A stretch of 64,000 nt of DNA from an uncultured Planctomycetales bacterium (GTDB lineage Bacteria; Planctomycetota; Planctomycetia; Isosphaerales; Isosphaeraceae). The stretch spans positions 1 through 64,000 of the forward strand of contig CAIYJE010000055.1 in NCBI GenBank assembly GCA_903926465.1, in the 5' to 3' direction. The notes beneath the pieces were generated by a model. That model had not been told where the DNA came from and did no database searches. It saw nothing but the letters and a program-made list of their open reading frames with translations. Shown piece by piece: positions 1-8,689 of the stretch (within the stretch, counting starts at the first letter, position 1; each line of letters begins with the position of its first letter). The position numbers were made by a program, and so were the translations under genes.

Positions 1-2
1 AA

Positions 3-164
3 TGTCTATCGAGGCGACGGTTTCCTGATATTGCCACACTGGAGCAGGAAACGTCAGCTTGGTCAACGGATGCGAATAGCAGACAGCGTGGTGTAGACTG
101 GCAAATGAAAGTCGACGATGCTCGCACCAAGCTCAAGAGCGCCTACCCCAAACCTAAGCCGTGA
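3..164 (+). CDS. IS630-family transposase, C-terminal fragment (runs in from left edge)
   Basis: The frame is open from the window edge to a TGA at 162-164. Its last residues follow the tail pattern I know from IS630/Tc1-mariner type (DDE_3) transposases: a RRRFPD element, an aromatic 'AW' followed by a basic helix, then VDW, then DARTKLKSAYP, which parallels the usual 'WRFTTADARIKLKRLYP' ending. The catalytic DDE residues lie outside the window. The reading frame ends only a few bases before sequence that reads as the middle of a PEP-CTERM protein, so the element's right end is probably at about 165-180. The identification rests on about 50 residues only. It could also be a decayed copy. Confidence 0.6.
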   Translation, partial: CLSRRRFPDIATLEQETSAWSTDANSRQRGVDWQMKVDDARTKLKSAYPKPKP

Positions 165-506
165 CTAAGCACTAGCAACCTGACGGTCATTGACGCCTCG
201 GTGATCGACACTTATCTGGGCGGGGCCTACTTTGTGGTAGCACCCGGAACCAAGTATGGCCTGGCGCACGTGACGTTTACCGCGACCACCTGGGCGTCTC
301 CCTCGGTGCCGACGCAGTTTGTGGCGGGAGACACGACCATTGCCGGTGAGGACGGGGTAACTGGCCTGCTGATTGTTGGGCCCAGTGATGGCATCATCAC
401 GGTGAATGGCTCTCAGCCGGTGCCCGAGCCGGGCACCCTGGTGATGAGCGGCTTGATGGTGCTGGCCGGCGGCCTGGCGGCGCGCCGCAAGCTGCACGAG
501 CGATAG
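165..506 (+). pseudogene. PEP-CTERM protein, 3' part, apparently truncated by an insertion sequence
   Basis: The reading frame directly after the transposase stop encodes about 110 residues of beta-rich, Thr/Val/Gly-rich secreted-protein sequence. It ends in a typical PEP-CTERM sorting signal: VPEPGT, a hydrophobic helix, then RRK near the C terminus. The first possible start is a GTG at 201, but the homologous-looking sequence begins before it, there is no signal peptide, and no ribosome site precedes it. It is therefore read as the distal part of a longer exported protein whose 5' part lies beyond the inserted element, outside the window. PEP-CTERM proteins are normally cut by exosortase and delivered to the envelope; without its signal peptide this fragment should not be. 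Confidence 0.65.
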
Positions 507-560
507 TCTGAAGCCACCGCCTGAGCTCAGGTGGTGGGTCTGTCACAAGAATGTTTCGTT

Positions 561-632
561 TCGTCCATGCTGTCCATCTGGTCCATGAAGTCTGATTCCT
601 TTCACACAACGGAATGGACTTCATGGACGGAA
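561..632. repeat. GTCCAT-rich intergenic inverted repeat, copy 1
   Basis: This is a run of 'GTCCAT' units containing a perfect 12-bp inverted repeat: GTCCATGAAGTC at 581-592 pairs with GACTTCATGGAC at 617-628. Related arms occur at 34238-34336 and 40938-41020, always between genes or at a gene end. It sits between the ends of the PEP-CTERM remnant and pfk. It could fold as a transcription-ending or mRNA-protecting hairpin, but it has no T tract. Confidence 0.6.
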
Positions 633-662
633 GCGAAGCCTGGGAATGGGTGGAGCCCTGTT

Positions 663-2045
663 TTACTGGGCTTCTTCCGGTAGCCTGCGGATTCGCTTGT
701 GGATATCGACGTTAATTGAGTAATACGGGCGGGTCAGGTGCCCGGTGTCGAACAGGCTGCGGATCGCCTCCACATCATCGGCTCCCAGGGCGTTCTGGAA
801 GATGGTGTGCAGGTATTCGACCCCCTTGGGCGAGGGCTGAAACCGGGTGGGGTCATAGAAGCTGGGTGACATTGGGCGGGCATGAATGACCCCCCAGCGG
901 TCGCGAAGTTGGTTGGCGGGCACACTGTCGAGAACGTAGCCCCCTTGGCGGTATTGCAGGGTGGCCACGCAGTCCTGAAATCCATCGGCCAGAAGGTCAA
1001 CGGCTTTGCCGCCAAGCTGGCTGGCGGTGAAGCGGTCGAACAGGATCGGTCGCCCCCCGCGCTGGGTGTGGCCCACTTTACGGACGAAGACGGCGGCTTC
1101 CGCCGAGGGGTGGCGGCGGGTTTCTCGGAAGTAGTCGTCACCGATCCTGGTCACGAGTAGATCTCTGATGGCCTCACCGGCCCCGTTGTAGACCAGGTTA
1201 CCGGCGGGGTCGGTGCTGGCCCGAACTGCGCCAAAGGGGCGGCCTTCGTGATCGACGATCCCTTCAGAGACCACGATCACCACGTGTTTCTGGATTTCGA
1301 GCAGAGATTGCACGCGGCTGACCAGGTGATCGTCGTCGAACGGTGATTCGGGGACCAAGATGAGATCGGGCTGGCCGTAGGCGGTTCCGAGCGCCAGCAT
1401 GCCGCAGTCTCGGCCCATCACCTCAACAATGGCGATCCGACGGTGACTTTCGGCGGTGGTCCGGATTCGTTGGACCGACGTGGCGGAAACGTAAACCCCG
1501 GTGGCAAAGCCGGGGGTGCAGTAATTGACCATCTCATCGAGCGAGAAGTCTCGACCTGGCCGTTTTCGATAAATGTAACCGCGTGGGTTTGAGGCCGGTA
1601 CCCGTTCCCATTCCGTGGTTTCATCGATGTAATTCAGGCCCAGGTCGTTATCTATGGTCTTGGGGGCCAGTACCACGGGAATCTGGGTGCCCAGGGCCTG
1701 CATGCCGTTCAGGGTGCCGTCACCACCAATGCAGATCAGACCGTCGATCTTGAGCCGTCCGAGCCGTTCCGCCACGCGCTTGATGGTCTCGGTATCATCG
1801 CCAGAGACGTAGTCTCTGGTGGCCCCCAGCAGGGTGCCGCCGTAGGTGGGGTCTAGTTCCGGGATGCTCTGGAGCAGCGGGTTCAGGAACACGTGGGGCA
1901 CGGTCGGGTTCAGCAGGCCGCTGAACCCTTTCATGATCCCCACGGCCTCGATTCGGAGCTGGTTGGCACGTGCAACTGCGCCATGAATGGTGGCGTTCAG
2001 GGCGGGCGTATCGCCCCCGGCGGTCAAGATCCCGATGCGCTTCAT
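663..2045 (-). CDS. pfkA: 6-phosphofructokinase, ATP-type with PPi-type lysine and an insert
   Basis: A phosphofructokinase (460 residues) that would phosphorylate fructose 6-phosphate in glycolysis. Visible motifs are the N-terminal GILTAGGDTPALN, GGDGT at 107-111, PKTIDND at 128-134 (the Asp pair that acts in phosphoryl transfer) and MGRDCG at 210-215. The Gly in GGDGT is the residue associated with ATP use, because PPi enzymes have Asp there. The Lys in PKTIDND is instead the PPi-type or trypanosome/plant-type residue, where E. coli PfkA has Gly. Between TIDNDL and the next conserved block lies an extra stretch of about 35 residues (roughly 141-178), which makes the protein longer than the usual 320-residue bacterial enzyme. 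It is the last gene of a same-strand run starting with ppa. Donor choice is inferred from motifs only. Confidence 0.93.
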   Translation of the reverse strand: MKRIGILTAGGDTPALNATIHGAVARANQLRIEAVGIMKGFSGLLNPTVPHVFLNPLLQSIPELDPTYGGTLLGATRDYVSGDDTETIKRVAERLGRLKIDGLICIGGDGTLNGMQALGTQIPVVLAPKTIDNDLGLNYIDETTEWERVPASNPRGYIYRKRPGRDFSLDEMVNYCTPGFATGVYVSATSVQRIRTTAESHRRIAIVEVMGRDCGMLALGTAYGQPDLILVPESPFDDDHLVSRVQSLLEIQKHVVIVVSEGIVDHEGRPFGAVRASTDPAGNLVYNGAGEAIRDLLVTRIGDDYFRETRRHPSAEAAVFVRKVGHTQRGGRPILFDRFTASQLGGKAVDLLADGFQDCVATLQYRQGGYVLDSVPANQLRDRWGVIHARPMSPSFYDPTRFQPSPKGVEYLHTIFQNALGADDVEAIRSLFDTGHLTRPYYSINVDIHKRIRRLPEEAQ

Positions 2046-2100
2046 GATGGACCTCGGGTCAGGAGGAAAGAGCCGTCCGGGGTAGGTACCGGCAAATGGA

Positions 2101-2340
2101 TCAGGCCTCGTCTGCTGGGACCGGCTCGGCCTCGATCAGGCGAACTGGTCCCAGCCCTTCGACCTCGACCACGTCACCAGCCAGAAGTTGCCTGCGTTTG
2201 CGCAATTCGAGTTCACCGTTGACCCGCACGATCCCGGCCTCAACCACAGCCTTGGCCTGGGCACCAGATTCAACCAGGTTGGCGAATTTGAGAGCCTGGA
2301 TGAGCTGGATTGGCCACCTAGCGACTCCGAGTGTCCGCAT
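2101..2340 (-). CDS. S4-domain RNA-binding protein (YbcJ-like)
   Basis: A 79-residue protein consisting almost entirely of one S4 RNA-binding domain. The characteristic pattern is KFANLVESG, then AKAVVEAGIVRVNG, then a basic 'ELRKRRQLLAGDVVEVEG' stretch. The length matches the stand-alone YbcJ/YaaA-type S4 proteins, which are small putative RNA binders whose target is not settled. The ATG at 2340 lies inside the end of the CvpA gene (23-bp overlap on the same strand), indicating co-transcription and probably translational coupling. It is followed by pfk after a gap of about 55 bp. The first ten residues are less conserved, so a later start is possible. Confidence 0.85.
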   Translation of the reverse strand: MRTLGVARWPIQLIQALKFANLVESGAQAKAVVEAGIVRVNGELELRKRRQLLAGDVVEVEGLGPVRLIEAEPVPADEA

Positions 2341-3031
2341 TCTCGTCCCCGGAATCTGGAGGGTTGTTCAGGGAACGGCCAATGTTTTCAAAGAACTGGC
2401 TGGTTTTTTGCCCGAAAGCAGGCTTCTCGCCGGTATTCTTACGGGCGATTTCGCGGGTCGCGCCACTTTCGAGCCCCAGCTTGGATGCCAGGCTCGAAGA
2501 GGATTTCTCACCGGCCGCCTTCGCAATGGCGTCGGCTTCCATTTGATCGATGAACGGGGCCAGCATATCGGAGGCCTCGGGCGGCAGGCTTTGCTCAAGC
2601 GTCCAAAGTCCACGCGCTTCCATTTTGCCGGTTGTGCTTCGGAACACGGTGGGGCGGTACTGGGGCGCCAGCGTGGTCACGAACAGGGTGACAATCATCC
2701 CCAGAAATGCGCCGGTCACTCCGCCCAGAACCATACCTACATGGCGATCATAGGCCTGAAGCTTGATCTTTCTGAGGAACGAGCGAATCATCCACGCGCC
2801 GGTGAAAACCCCACCCGATGTCCCCGAGTACACAACGAGCATTGCTTCCATTCGTTGCTGGAGCGCATCGCCCGCAAGGTAAGGGGCAAGCTTGGTGGAG
2901 CCGGGGTGGGCCACCGCGTAGCCAACCCCCAGAGAGGCCAGGGTCGCAATCTGCCAGACCGCCCCTTTCCACGCACCCCAGAGCATTCCGATGACTACGA
3001 ATCCAATCATTAACGCGTCATAGTTCGTCAC
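2318..3031 (-). CDS. CvpA family membrane protein
   Basis: A 237-residue protein with four hydrophobic segments in the first about 125 residues, in the CvpA arrangement: an N-terminal 'GFVVIGMLWGAWKGAVWQ' segment, a second helix near GVGYAVAH, then GVFTGAWMIRSFLRK, and a last glycine-rich helix GMVLGGVTGAFLGM. A hydrophilic, Ser/Lys-rich tail of about 90 residues follows. CvpA proteins were named for colicin V production in E. coli and are now linked to envelope homeostasis; their mechanism is unknown. The gene overlaps the downstream S4 gene. The long cytoplasmic or periplasmic tail is larger than in E. coli CvpA (about 160 residues in total). Confidence 0.85.
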   Translation of the reverse strand: MTNYDALMIGFVVIGMLWGAWKGAVWQIATLASLGVGYAVAHPGSTKLAPYLAGDALQQRMEAMLVVYSGTSGGVFTGAWMIRSFLRKIKLQAYDRHVGMVLGGVTGAFLGMIVTLFVTTLAPQYRPTVFRSTTGKMEARGLWTLEQSLPPEASDMLAPFIDQMEADAIAKAAGEKSSSSLASKLGLESGATREIARKNTGEKPAFGQKTSQFFENIGRSLNNPPDSGDENADTRSR

Positions 3032-3190
3032 GGTGACCGACTCCCTTCGATCCCTGGCACTGCTTGGCTCCCCTGTTGAGCCAATTCGTTCATCCTATCG
3101 ATCGCCGGCAATGAGGCAATCCAGGTTTTCAGGGCTGGGTTTGGCCAAATCAAGCGAATAGGCGGGTCTCAACGGTAAATCGTGCAATAT

Positions 3191-4096
3191 TCAGGCCAAG
3201 GGATTGGCCCAGGGGGCTTCACCGGCGGAAACCCTGCCCTGGAAATCTGCAAGGGCCTCGTGCACGCCTCGCATCACACCCGGCAGATACCCACCCAGGC
3301 GGTCAGATATCAGGCCGCCGGCCAGCGGTCGAGCCGCGATCCCTGGCGCAGGTTCGGGGGTTGGTACCCCTTGGATTCCAGCCCTGTCCATGCCGAAGGC
3401 TGCCGCAATGGACCGGGCAAAAGCGGCCCGATCCAGATAATCTGGGCCGGCCAGGTGCACAATGCCGCCCCAATTCACCTCGGCGCACAGAATTGCGGCC
3501 AGCGCCACGTCTGGCCCATAGCTCGGGTTGGCCGCCTGATCACTGGGGCAGGCCAAGGTTTTGCCGGCCTTGAAAGCTTTGAGTGCCTGGTAGGCGAAGT
3601 TTTTCCCCTGGCGTTCAGGTCCATATACCCAGCAGGTCCGGGCAATCAGCACCTGGTCGTCGAGTTCGTCGGCCAGCCGTTCCTCGGCCTCAAGCTTGCC
3701 CCGGCCGTACTCGTTCAGGGGGCGTGGCGTCGCATCCTCGGTGTACGGGCCGTTTTGGCCATCGAACAGGTAATCGGTAGAAAAGTAAACGAAGCGAGCG
3801 CCAACCTCGGCCCCCGCCCGGGCAATGGCCAGCGGTTGCTCCAGATTGGCCGCCCGGGACCGGGCCGGATCTCGATCGCACCCATCCACCCAGGTGAACC
3901 CCGCAGGGTAAAAGATCACGTCTGGTTTCTGCCCGCGCACCCAGGCCGCTGCGTCTGGGTCGGCGGCATCCAGCGGTTCCAGGCCAGGAGTGGGCACCGT
4001 GGCGTAGGTACCCACCCCCTCGTGGCCACGTTCGGCCAGGTGTTTGAGTAACCAGTTACCAATCTGACCGGAACCGCCAATCACCACAGCTTTCAC
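3191..4096 (-). CDS. dTDP-4-dehydrorhamnose reductase-like SDR protein
   Basis: An extended short-chain dehydrogenase of the RmlD substrate-binding family, 301 residues from a GTG at 4096. It shows the Rossmann motif GGSGQIG near the N terminus, a catalytic Ser in VYFSTDYLFDG, and the Tyr/Lys pair in NEYGRGKLEAE. RmlD reduces dTDP-4-keto-rhamnose to dTDP-rhamnose for surface polysaccharide. No rmlA, rmlB or rmlC is nearby, so another NDP-sugar or SAM-related substrate is possible. The GTG start is preferred over an upstream ATG at 4153 because it sits 1 bp after the ppa stop, is preceded by AAGGGG at about 10 bp, and starts the protein right at the Rossmann strand (VKAVVIGG). This implies coupling to ppa. 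Confidence 0.85.
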   Translation of the reverse strand: MKAVVIGGSGQIGNWLLKHLAERGHEGVGTYATVPTPGLEPLDAADPDAAAWVRGQKPDVIFYPAGFTWVDGCDRDPARSRAANLEQPLAIARAGAEVGARFVYFSTDYLFDGQNGPYTEDATPRPLNEYGRGKLEAEERLADELDDQVLIARTCWVYGPERQGKNFAYQALKAFKAGKTLACPSDQAANPSYGPDVALAAILCAEVNWGGIVHLAGPDYLDRAAFARSIAAAFGMDRAGIQGVPTPEPAPGIAARPLAGGLISDRLGGYLPGVMRGVHEALADFQGRVSAGEAPWANPLA

Positions 4097-4097
4097 G

Positions 4098-4643
4098 TCA
4101 GTGGAACCCCTTGTTGCGCCTGACCTGGCTATACCGTTCGAGGCTGTGCTCAATCACCTCAATGGTCTTGGCGGCAGGCTGAATTTCATCAACTTCCACC
4201 GCTTTGCCTTCCAGTTGCTTGTAATCCTGAAAGAACCGGCGAAGCATCATCAAGCGGTGCGGAGGCAGTTCGGCGGCTTCGTGAAAAACGTTGAACTCTG
4301 GGTCGTCTACGGCAACCGCCAGAATTTTATGGTCTTTCTTGCCGCAATCGACCATCGTCATCAGGCCGATGGCGCGAGCGTTGACCAGGGTAAGTGGGGC
4401 CAGGGTTTCCTGGCAAAGCACCAGCACGTCCAGCGGGTCATCATCCTCTGCATAGGTCTGAGGGATGAAGCCGTAGTTTGCAGGATAATAAACAGCCGAG
4501 AACAAGATCCGGTCCAGCCTGAGCAGGCCCGTCTTCTTGTCGAGCTCGTATTTGACGCTCGAACCCATGGGAATTTCAACGACGGCGCTGAATTCGTAGG
4601 GGAGTTTATCGCCAGGGGTAACGTCGTGCCAGGGGTGGATCAT
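4098..4643 (-). CDS. ppa: inorganic pyrophosphatase (family I, soluble)
   Basis: A 181-residue family I inorganic pyrophosphatase, which hydrolyses PPi to two phosphates in the cytoplasm and pulls biosynthetic reactions forward. The full signature is present: [15 protein letters not shown] with the substrate-binding Lys/Glu, the YPANYGFIP strand, and the metal-binding DDDPLDVLV motif, followed by the [13 protein letters not shown] region. Length and order match E. coli Ppa. It is the first gene of the minus-strand run ppa, RmlD-like, CvpA, S4, pfk. The pairing with a phosphofructokinase that carries a PPi-type lysine is suggestive but proves nothing. Confidence 0.96.
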   Translation of the reverse strand: MIHPWHDVTPGDKLPYEFSAVVEIPMGSSVKYELDKKTGLLRLDRILFSAVYYPANYGFIPQTYAEDDDPLDVLVLCQETLAPLTLVNARAIGLMTMVDCGKKDHKILAVAVDDPEFNVFHEAAELPPHRLMMLRRFFQDYKQLEGKAVEVDEIQPAAKTIEVIEHSLERYSQVRRNKGFH

Positions 4644-4809
4644 GATCGGCCAGGTAACATGGGGACAAAACGGTTCAACATGAGAGCTCTTACTGTATCC
4701 GCTTCAGCCTGAGAGCCCAACCGGGCATCTCTCAGTTTCAACAGGAACGGCGAAAGTTGGAATCATCCAGGTTTCAGCGAGGGGGAAACTTCCTGTCCAA
4801 AATCCCGGC

Positions 4810-6024
4810 CTACTCGTGCCTCAGCGCGTCGATTGGATTCAGCAGGGCCGCCTTGAACGCGGGTAAGAGGCCAAAGAAGACGCCGGTGCCGGCCGAGATT
4901 CCGAACCCCAGCGCCACGGCCCACCAGGGGACCGAGATGGAAACCATTTGCGGATGCAGGCTGGCCAGGGCCCCCAGGCCGAACCCGAGCAGAATTCCCA
5001 GCCCGCCACCCACCAAGCTCAGGGCCACGGCTTCCACCAGGAATTGTTCCAGAATATCACGGCGGCGGGCCCCCACCGCTTTTCGCAGGCCAATTTCTCG
5101 GGTGCGTTCGGTCACGCTCACCAGCATCACGTTCATGATCCCAATTCCGCCCACCAGCAAGGAAATTCCCACAATACCCGCCAGTACAACCGTGGCTGCA
5201 ATGCTCATGTTCTGGAACGCCTTGAGGATCTCGTCCTGCGTTCGGATCTGGAAGTCATTGGGTTGATAGGCGTTCAGGCCGTGGCGACGCCGCAACAGGG
5301 TCACAATCTGAGACTTGGCTTCCGGGACGTCTTCTTCGCTGGTGGCCTGGGCAGTGAATGCCATTGAGGTGCGTGCGTTTGGGAACATCTTGATGGCAAT
5401 GGTGTACGGCACCAGCGCCAGATCGTCCTGGCTGGAACCCAGGAAGCTCCCTTTTTCTTGCAAGATTCCAATCACGCGGAACCGCTGGCCATTGAGCAAG
5501 ATGGGCTGGCCCACCAGGTCGTCGCCCGCATGCAGTTTGCGCAAAATCTCTCGGCCCAGCACGCAGACGTGATGGGCCTGCTCAATATCAACGGCCGAGA
5601 ACGGCCGGCCTACATCCACGTGGAAGTTGCGGATGGCATGGTATTCCGCAGACACTCCCTCAAGCGGTACCGCCAGCTCTTCTCGTCCGTGCACCAGCTT
5701 GATGCCTGGACGAACGATCAACGGCGAGATGACGCGCAACAGCTTGCAAGAGCGTTCCACCGCCTGGATGTCTCGCTCATCCAGCGAGATCCGCCCCAGC
5801 GACTTGCCAATTTCACCAGGCGGGCGCTGAGGCCACACCCACATGGCGTTGGTTCCCAACCCCTGAAGAAATTCCGCCACGTAGCCCGTGAACCCTTGCA
5901 CCACGCTGACCACGGTAATGGTCGATGCCACCGCGATCACAATGCCAAGCACCGTCAGCGCAGACCGCATCCGGTTCGACCAGAGTTGCTCCAGGGCGGT
6001 ACGGAGATTGGCAAGATGCAGCAT
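4810..6024 (-). CDS. MacB-like ABC transporter permease (FtsX/MacB_PCD)
   Basis: A 404-residue permease of the MacB/LolC superfamily. There is one transmembrane helix near residues 20-42 (ALTVLGIVIAVASTITVVSVV), a large periplasmic MacB_PCD-type domain, and three C-terminal helices carrying the FtsX-domain signature GGIGIMNVMLVSVTERTREIG followed by LRKAVGARRRDI. These proteins transmit ATP-driven movement across the membrane (mechanotransmission) rather than forming a channel. The cognate ATPase is most likely the gene at 7040-7786, same strand, but an oppositely oriented methyltransferase gene separates them, which is not the usual operon order. An adaptor is not adjacent; the orphan HlyD-type protein at 26358 is a candidate partner. 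Confidence 0.9.
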   Translation of the reverse strand: MLHLANLRTALEQLWSNRMRSALTVLGIVIAVASTITVVSVVQGFTGYVAEFLQGLGTNAMWVWPQRPPGEIGKSLGRISLDERDIQAVERSCKLLRVISPLIVRPGIKLVHGREELAVPLEGVSAEYHAIRNFHVDVGRPFSAVDIEQAHHVCVLGREILRKLHAGDDLVGQPILLNGQRFRVIGILQEKGSFLGSSQDDLALVPYTIAIKMFPNARTSMAFTAQATSEEDVPEAKSQIVTLLRRRHGLNAYQPNDFQIRTQDEILKAFQNMSIAATVVLAGIVGISLLVGGIGIMNVMLVSVTERTREIGLRKAVGARRRDILEQFLVEAVALSLVGGGLGILLGFGLGALASLHPQMVSISVPWWAVALGFGISAGTGVFFGLLPAFKAALLNPIDALRHE

Positions 6025-6286
6025 GGTGGCAAATGTCCACGGTTTCAGGTCAGAGCCTGTGCACGAGCCTGGCCGTTTGAGATCGGGAATCGACCGGCTC
6101 GATCCACGATCTATCAGTCTGGCGTGTCAGGCCGGTTCCAGTCTATCCCGTTGGGCCATGGACCAGGGCCCGCCTGCGCGGGAAACTGGGGATCTTGCGT
6201 TCCTGTGATCCCCGCCTTCCTTATCTGTTCGGCAGCCTAACACCCCTGGGTTGTCGTTGTGGCCTTCCGGCCTGGAGCTTCCCGCA

Positions 6287-7003
6287 ATGATCGCTCGTGG
6301 ACTTTCCCGGTGGCTTTTTGGCTGCATTTTCATTGGAATTGTGGCGGCTCCGGCCGGTGCCCAAGAGGTCAAAGCTCCGGTGCCCACCGGCCAGGTTGCC
6401 AAGGAAATTCGCAAGCCGGGCGAAGCCGGTCCACCGCTGGCCAGTAGCGATGCCGAGGCCAAGGTGCTGGCCATGATCGATGAGATGAAAGAGAACAACC
6501 GGGGGACCAACAACGTGCCGGCCGCCGACGGCCGGTTGCTGCGAATCTTGACCGAGTCCATCGGTGCCAAAACGGTGCTCGAACTGGGCACCTCCAACGG
6601 ATACTCCGCGCTCTGGATCTCTATGGCCTTGCGCAAGACGGGCGGCCACCTGACCACCCTGGAAATCGACGAGATCCGGTTCGACCTGGCCAAAGAACAC
6701 TTTGAGAAGGCCGGCGTGCTGGACCTGATTACCCAGGTGCTGGGCGATGCCCATGAGGAAGTCACCAAGTTCGAAGGGCCAATTGATCTGCTGTTCATTG
6801 ATGCCGACAAAGACGGCTATCTGGATTATCTGAACAAGCTCTTGCCCAAGGTTCGCCCTGGCGGCCTGATTCTGGCCCACAACATGAAGGCGCCACTGCC
6901 CAACCCAGAGTTTGTCAGGGCCATCACCACTAACCCTGCACTCGAAACCCAGTTCTATAACATGGACGATCAGGGGATGGCCGTGATCCTCAAGAAGCGT
7001 TGA
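6287..7003 (+). CDS. signal-peptide-bearing class I O-methyltransferase
   Basis: A 238-residue protein whose first about 26 residues form a signal peptide (WLFGCIFIGIVAAPAGAQ, with an AGA/Q cleavage-like site). A catechol-O-methyltransferase-type SAM fold follows: motif I VLELGTSNGYSALW, the acidic strand end LEIDEIR, the metal-binding DADKDGY strand, and RPGGLILAHNM in place of the usual ADN. The ATG at 6287 is chosen over an upstream TTG because GGAG lies 9 bp before it and the signal peptide begins there. Family members O-methylate small molecules with SAM, which is a cytoplasmic cofactor, so export is puzzling. The predicted signal could be an N-terminal anchor facing the cytoplasm. It sits between the two halves of a MacB system on the opposite strand. 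Confidence 0.85.
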   Translation: MIARGLSRWLFGCIFIGIVAAPAGAQEVKAPVPTGQVAKEIRKPGEAGPPLASSDAEAKVLAMIDEMKENNRGTNNVPAADGRLLRILTESIGAKTVLELGTSNGYSALWISMALRKTGGHLTTLEIDEIRFDLAKEHFEKAGVLDLITQVLGDAHEEVTKFEGPIDLLFIDADKDGYLDYLNKLLPKVRPGGLILAHNMKAPLPNPEFVRAITTNPALETQFYNMDDQGMAVILKKR

Positions 7004-7039
7004 CCGAGGGCTGGCCATGCCTTGCAGGTTTTGCTCAGC

Positions 7040-7786
<747 letters not shown>

Positions 7787-7901
7787 TGCGTGATCTCCTA
7801 CCTCAACGGCCGGGCCTGTTGACTTCAACTTCGTCAATGAATGATCGTACGCGAACGACGCCCAATGGGCCAGTAAGCCAGGCCTCCAAGCAACGTCCAC
7901 G

Positions 7902-8444
7902 TTAGAGCTCGTCCACCAAGATCTCGTGCCTGTCGGTATCCCACGGAATCCCATAGCTCATGAAGTGACGACCAACGATTTCAGGAACGATCGTTGTGTC
8001 GGCAGGCGCGCAGGTCTGAGTCAAGGCATCGTAGGCATAGGCACACTGACGCACAACAACGGCCGGCAGTTGGTCGGCTCCGGTCACCGCGTGGACGATG
8101 CTGTTCAACGCTTCGGTACAGTCGGTCTTTCCTAGCACGAAGGCGGCTGACGCTCGTAATTGTGCAGATCCCAACGCATCAATCAGGAGTGGGCCAACGC
8201 GTTGAGCGATGCCACGAACTTCGGCTTCGGTCAGGCGATCCGGCAGGTTCCCGATTTTCTGGTTCATAAACGTAAAGTTCCCGTTCGATCCTCCGTGGTA
8301 ACGGTGTCGGTTGAGCAGTTCAGCCAAGTCCGTCAGAAGTCGTACTTTGCCTCCTGGAGTGTCAGTTGCCAGTGCGTTCAATTCTGTCAGGAGCTCTGCC
8401 GTAAAAGTCCTCTCGCCAGGTCCGTTGCTCGCCTCGGTATCCAT
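7902..8444 (-). CDS. hypothetical helical protein
   Basis: A 180-residue protein I do not recognise. It has no signal peptide and no membrane segment. Most of it is predicted by eye to be helical, and one stretch ([25 protein letters not shown]) has the A-helix/B-helix spacing of a single HEAT-like repeat. That would fit an immunity-type or scaffold protein, but the match is weak. The C terminus is acidic ([12 protein letters not shown]). It lies 115 bp upstream of the ABC ATPase on the same strand and may share a transcript. The ATG at 8444 is the only reasonable start. It is more polar and less GGCC-rich than its neighbours, which may point to separate ancestry. Confidence 0.6.
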   Translation of the reverse strand: MDTEASNGPGERTFTAELLTELNALATDTPGGKVRLLTDLAELLNRHRYHGGSNGNFTFMNQKIGNLPDRLTEAEVRGIAQRVGPLLIDALGSAQLRASAAFVLGKTDCTEALNSIVHAVTGADQLPAVVVRQCAYAYDALTQTCAPADTTIVPEIVGRHFMSYGIPWDTDRHEILVDEL

Positions 8445-8689
8445 GTCAAGCTTCCAGGTTTTTCTTGGAAAGTCCCCGTGCTCCGTCCGCCTGCCATTTC
8501 TCTCACAGCGTTTGGCCGGATTATCACCATCTCATTCTTGAGCTTGGCGGTTGCGTCTGGGAAATGCCGCCTTTTCCTTCCCGTCGCCCACCAAAACCGA
8601 GGCCCGATCTGCTGCCGCTCACGTCTGGGTTCGGCTATGCTAGTGGCCAGTTCTGAATCGGCTTCCGCTCATTGTCCGGGATCTTTGCC

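Noticed and set aside
5458-6240. 260-codon plus-strand frame opposite the MacB-like permease
   Set aside because: It is antisense to a well-conserved permease, with His/Arg-rich random composition.
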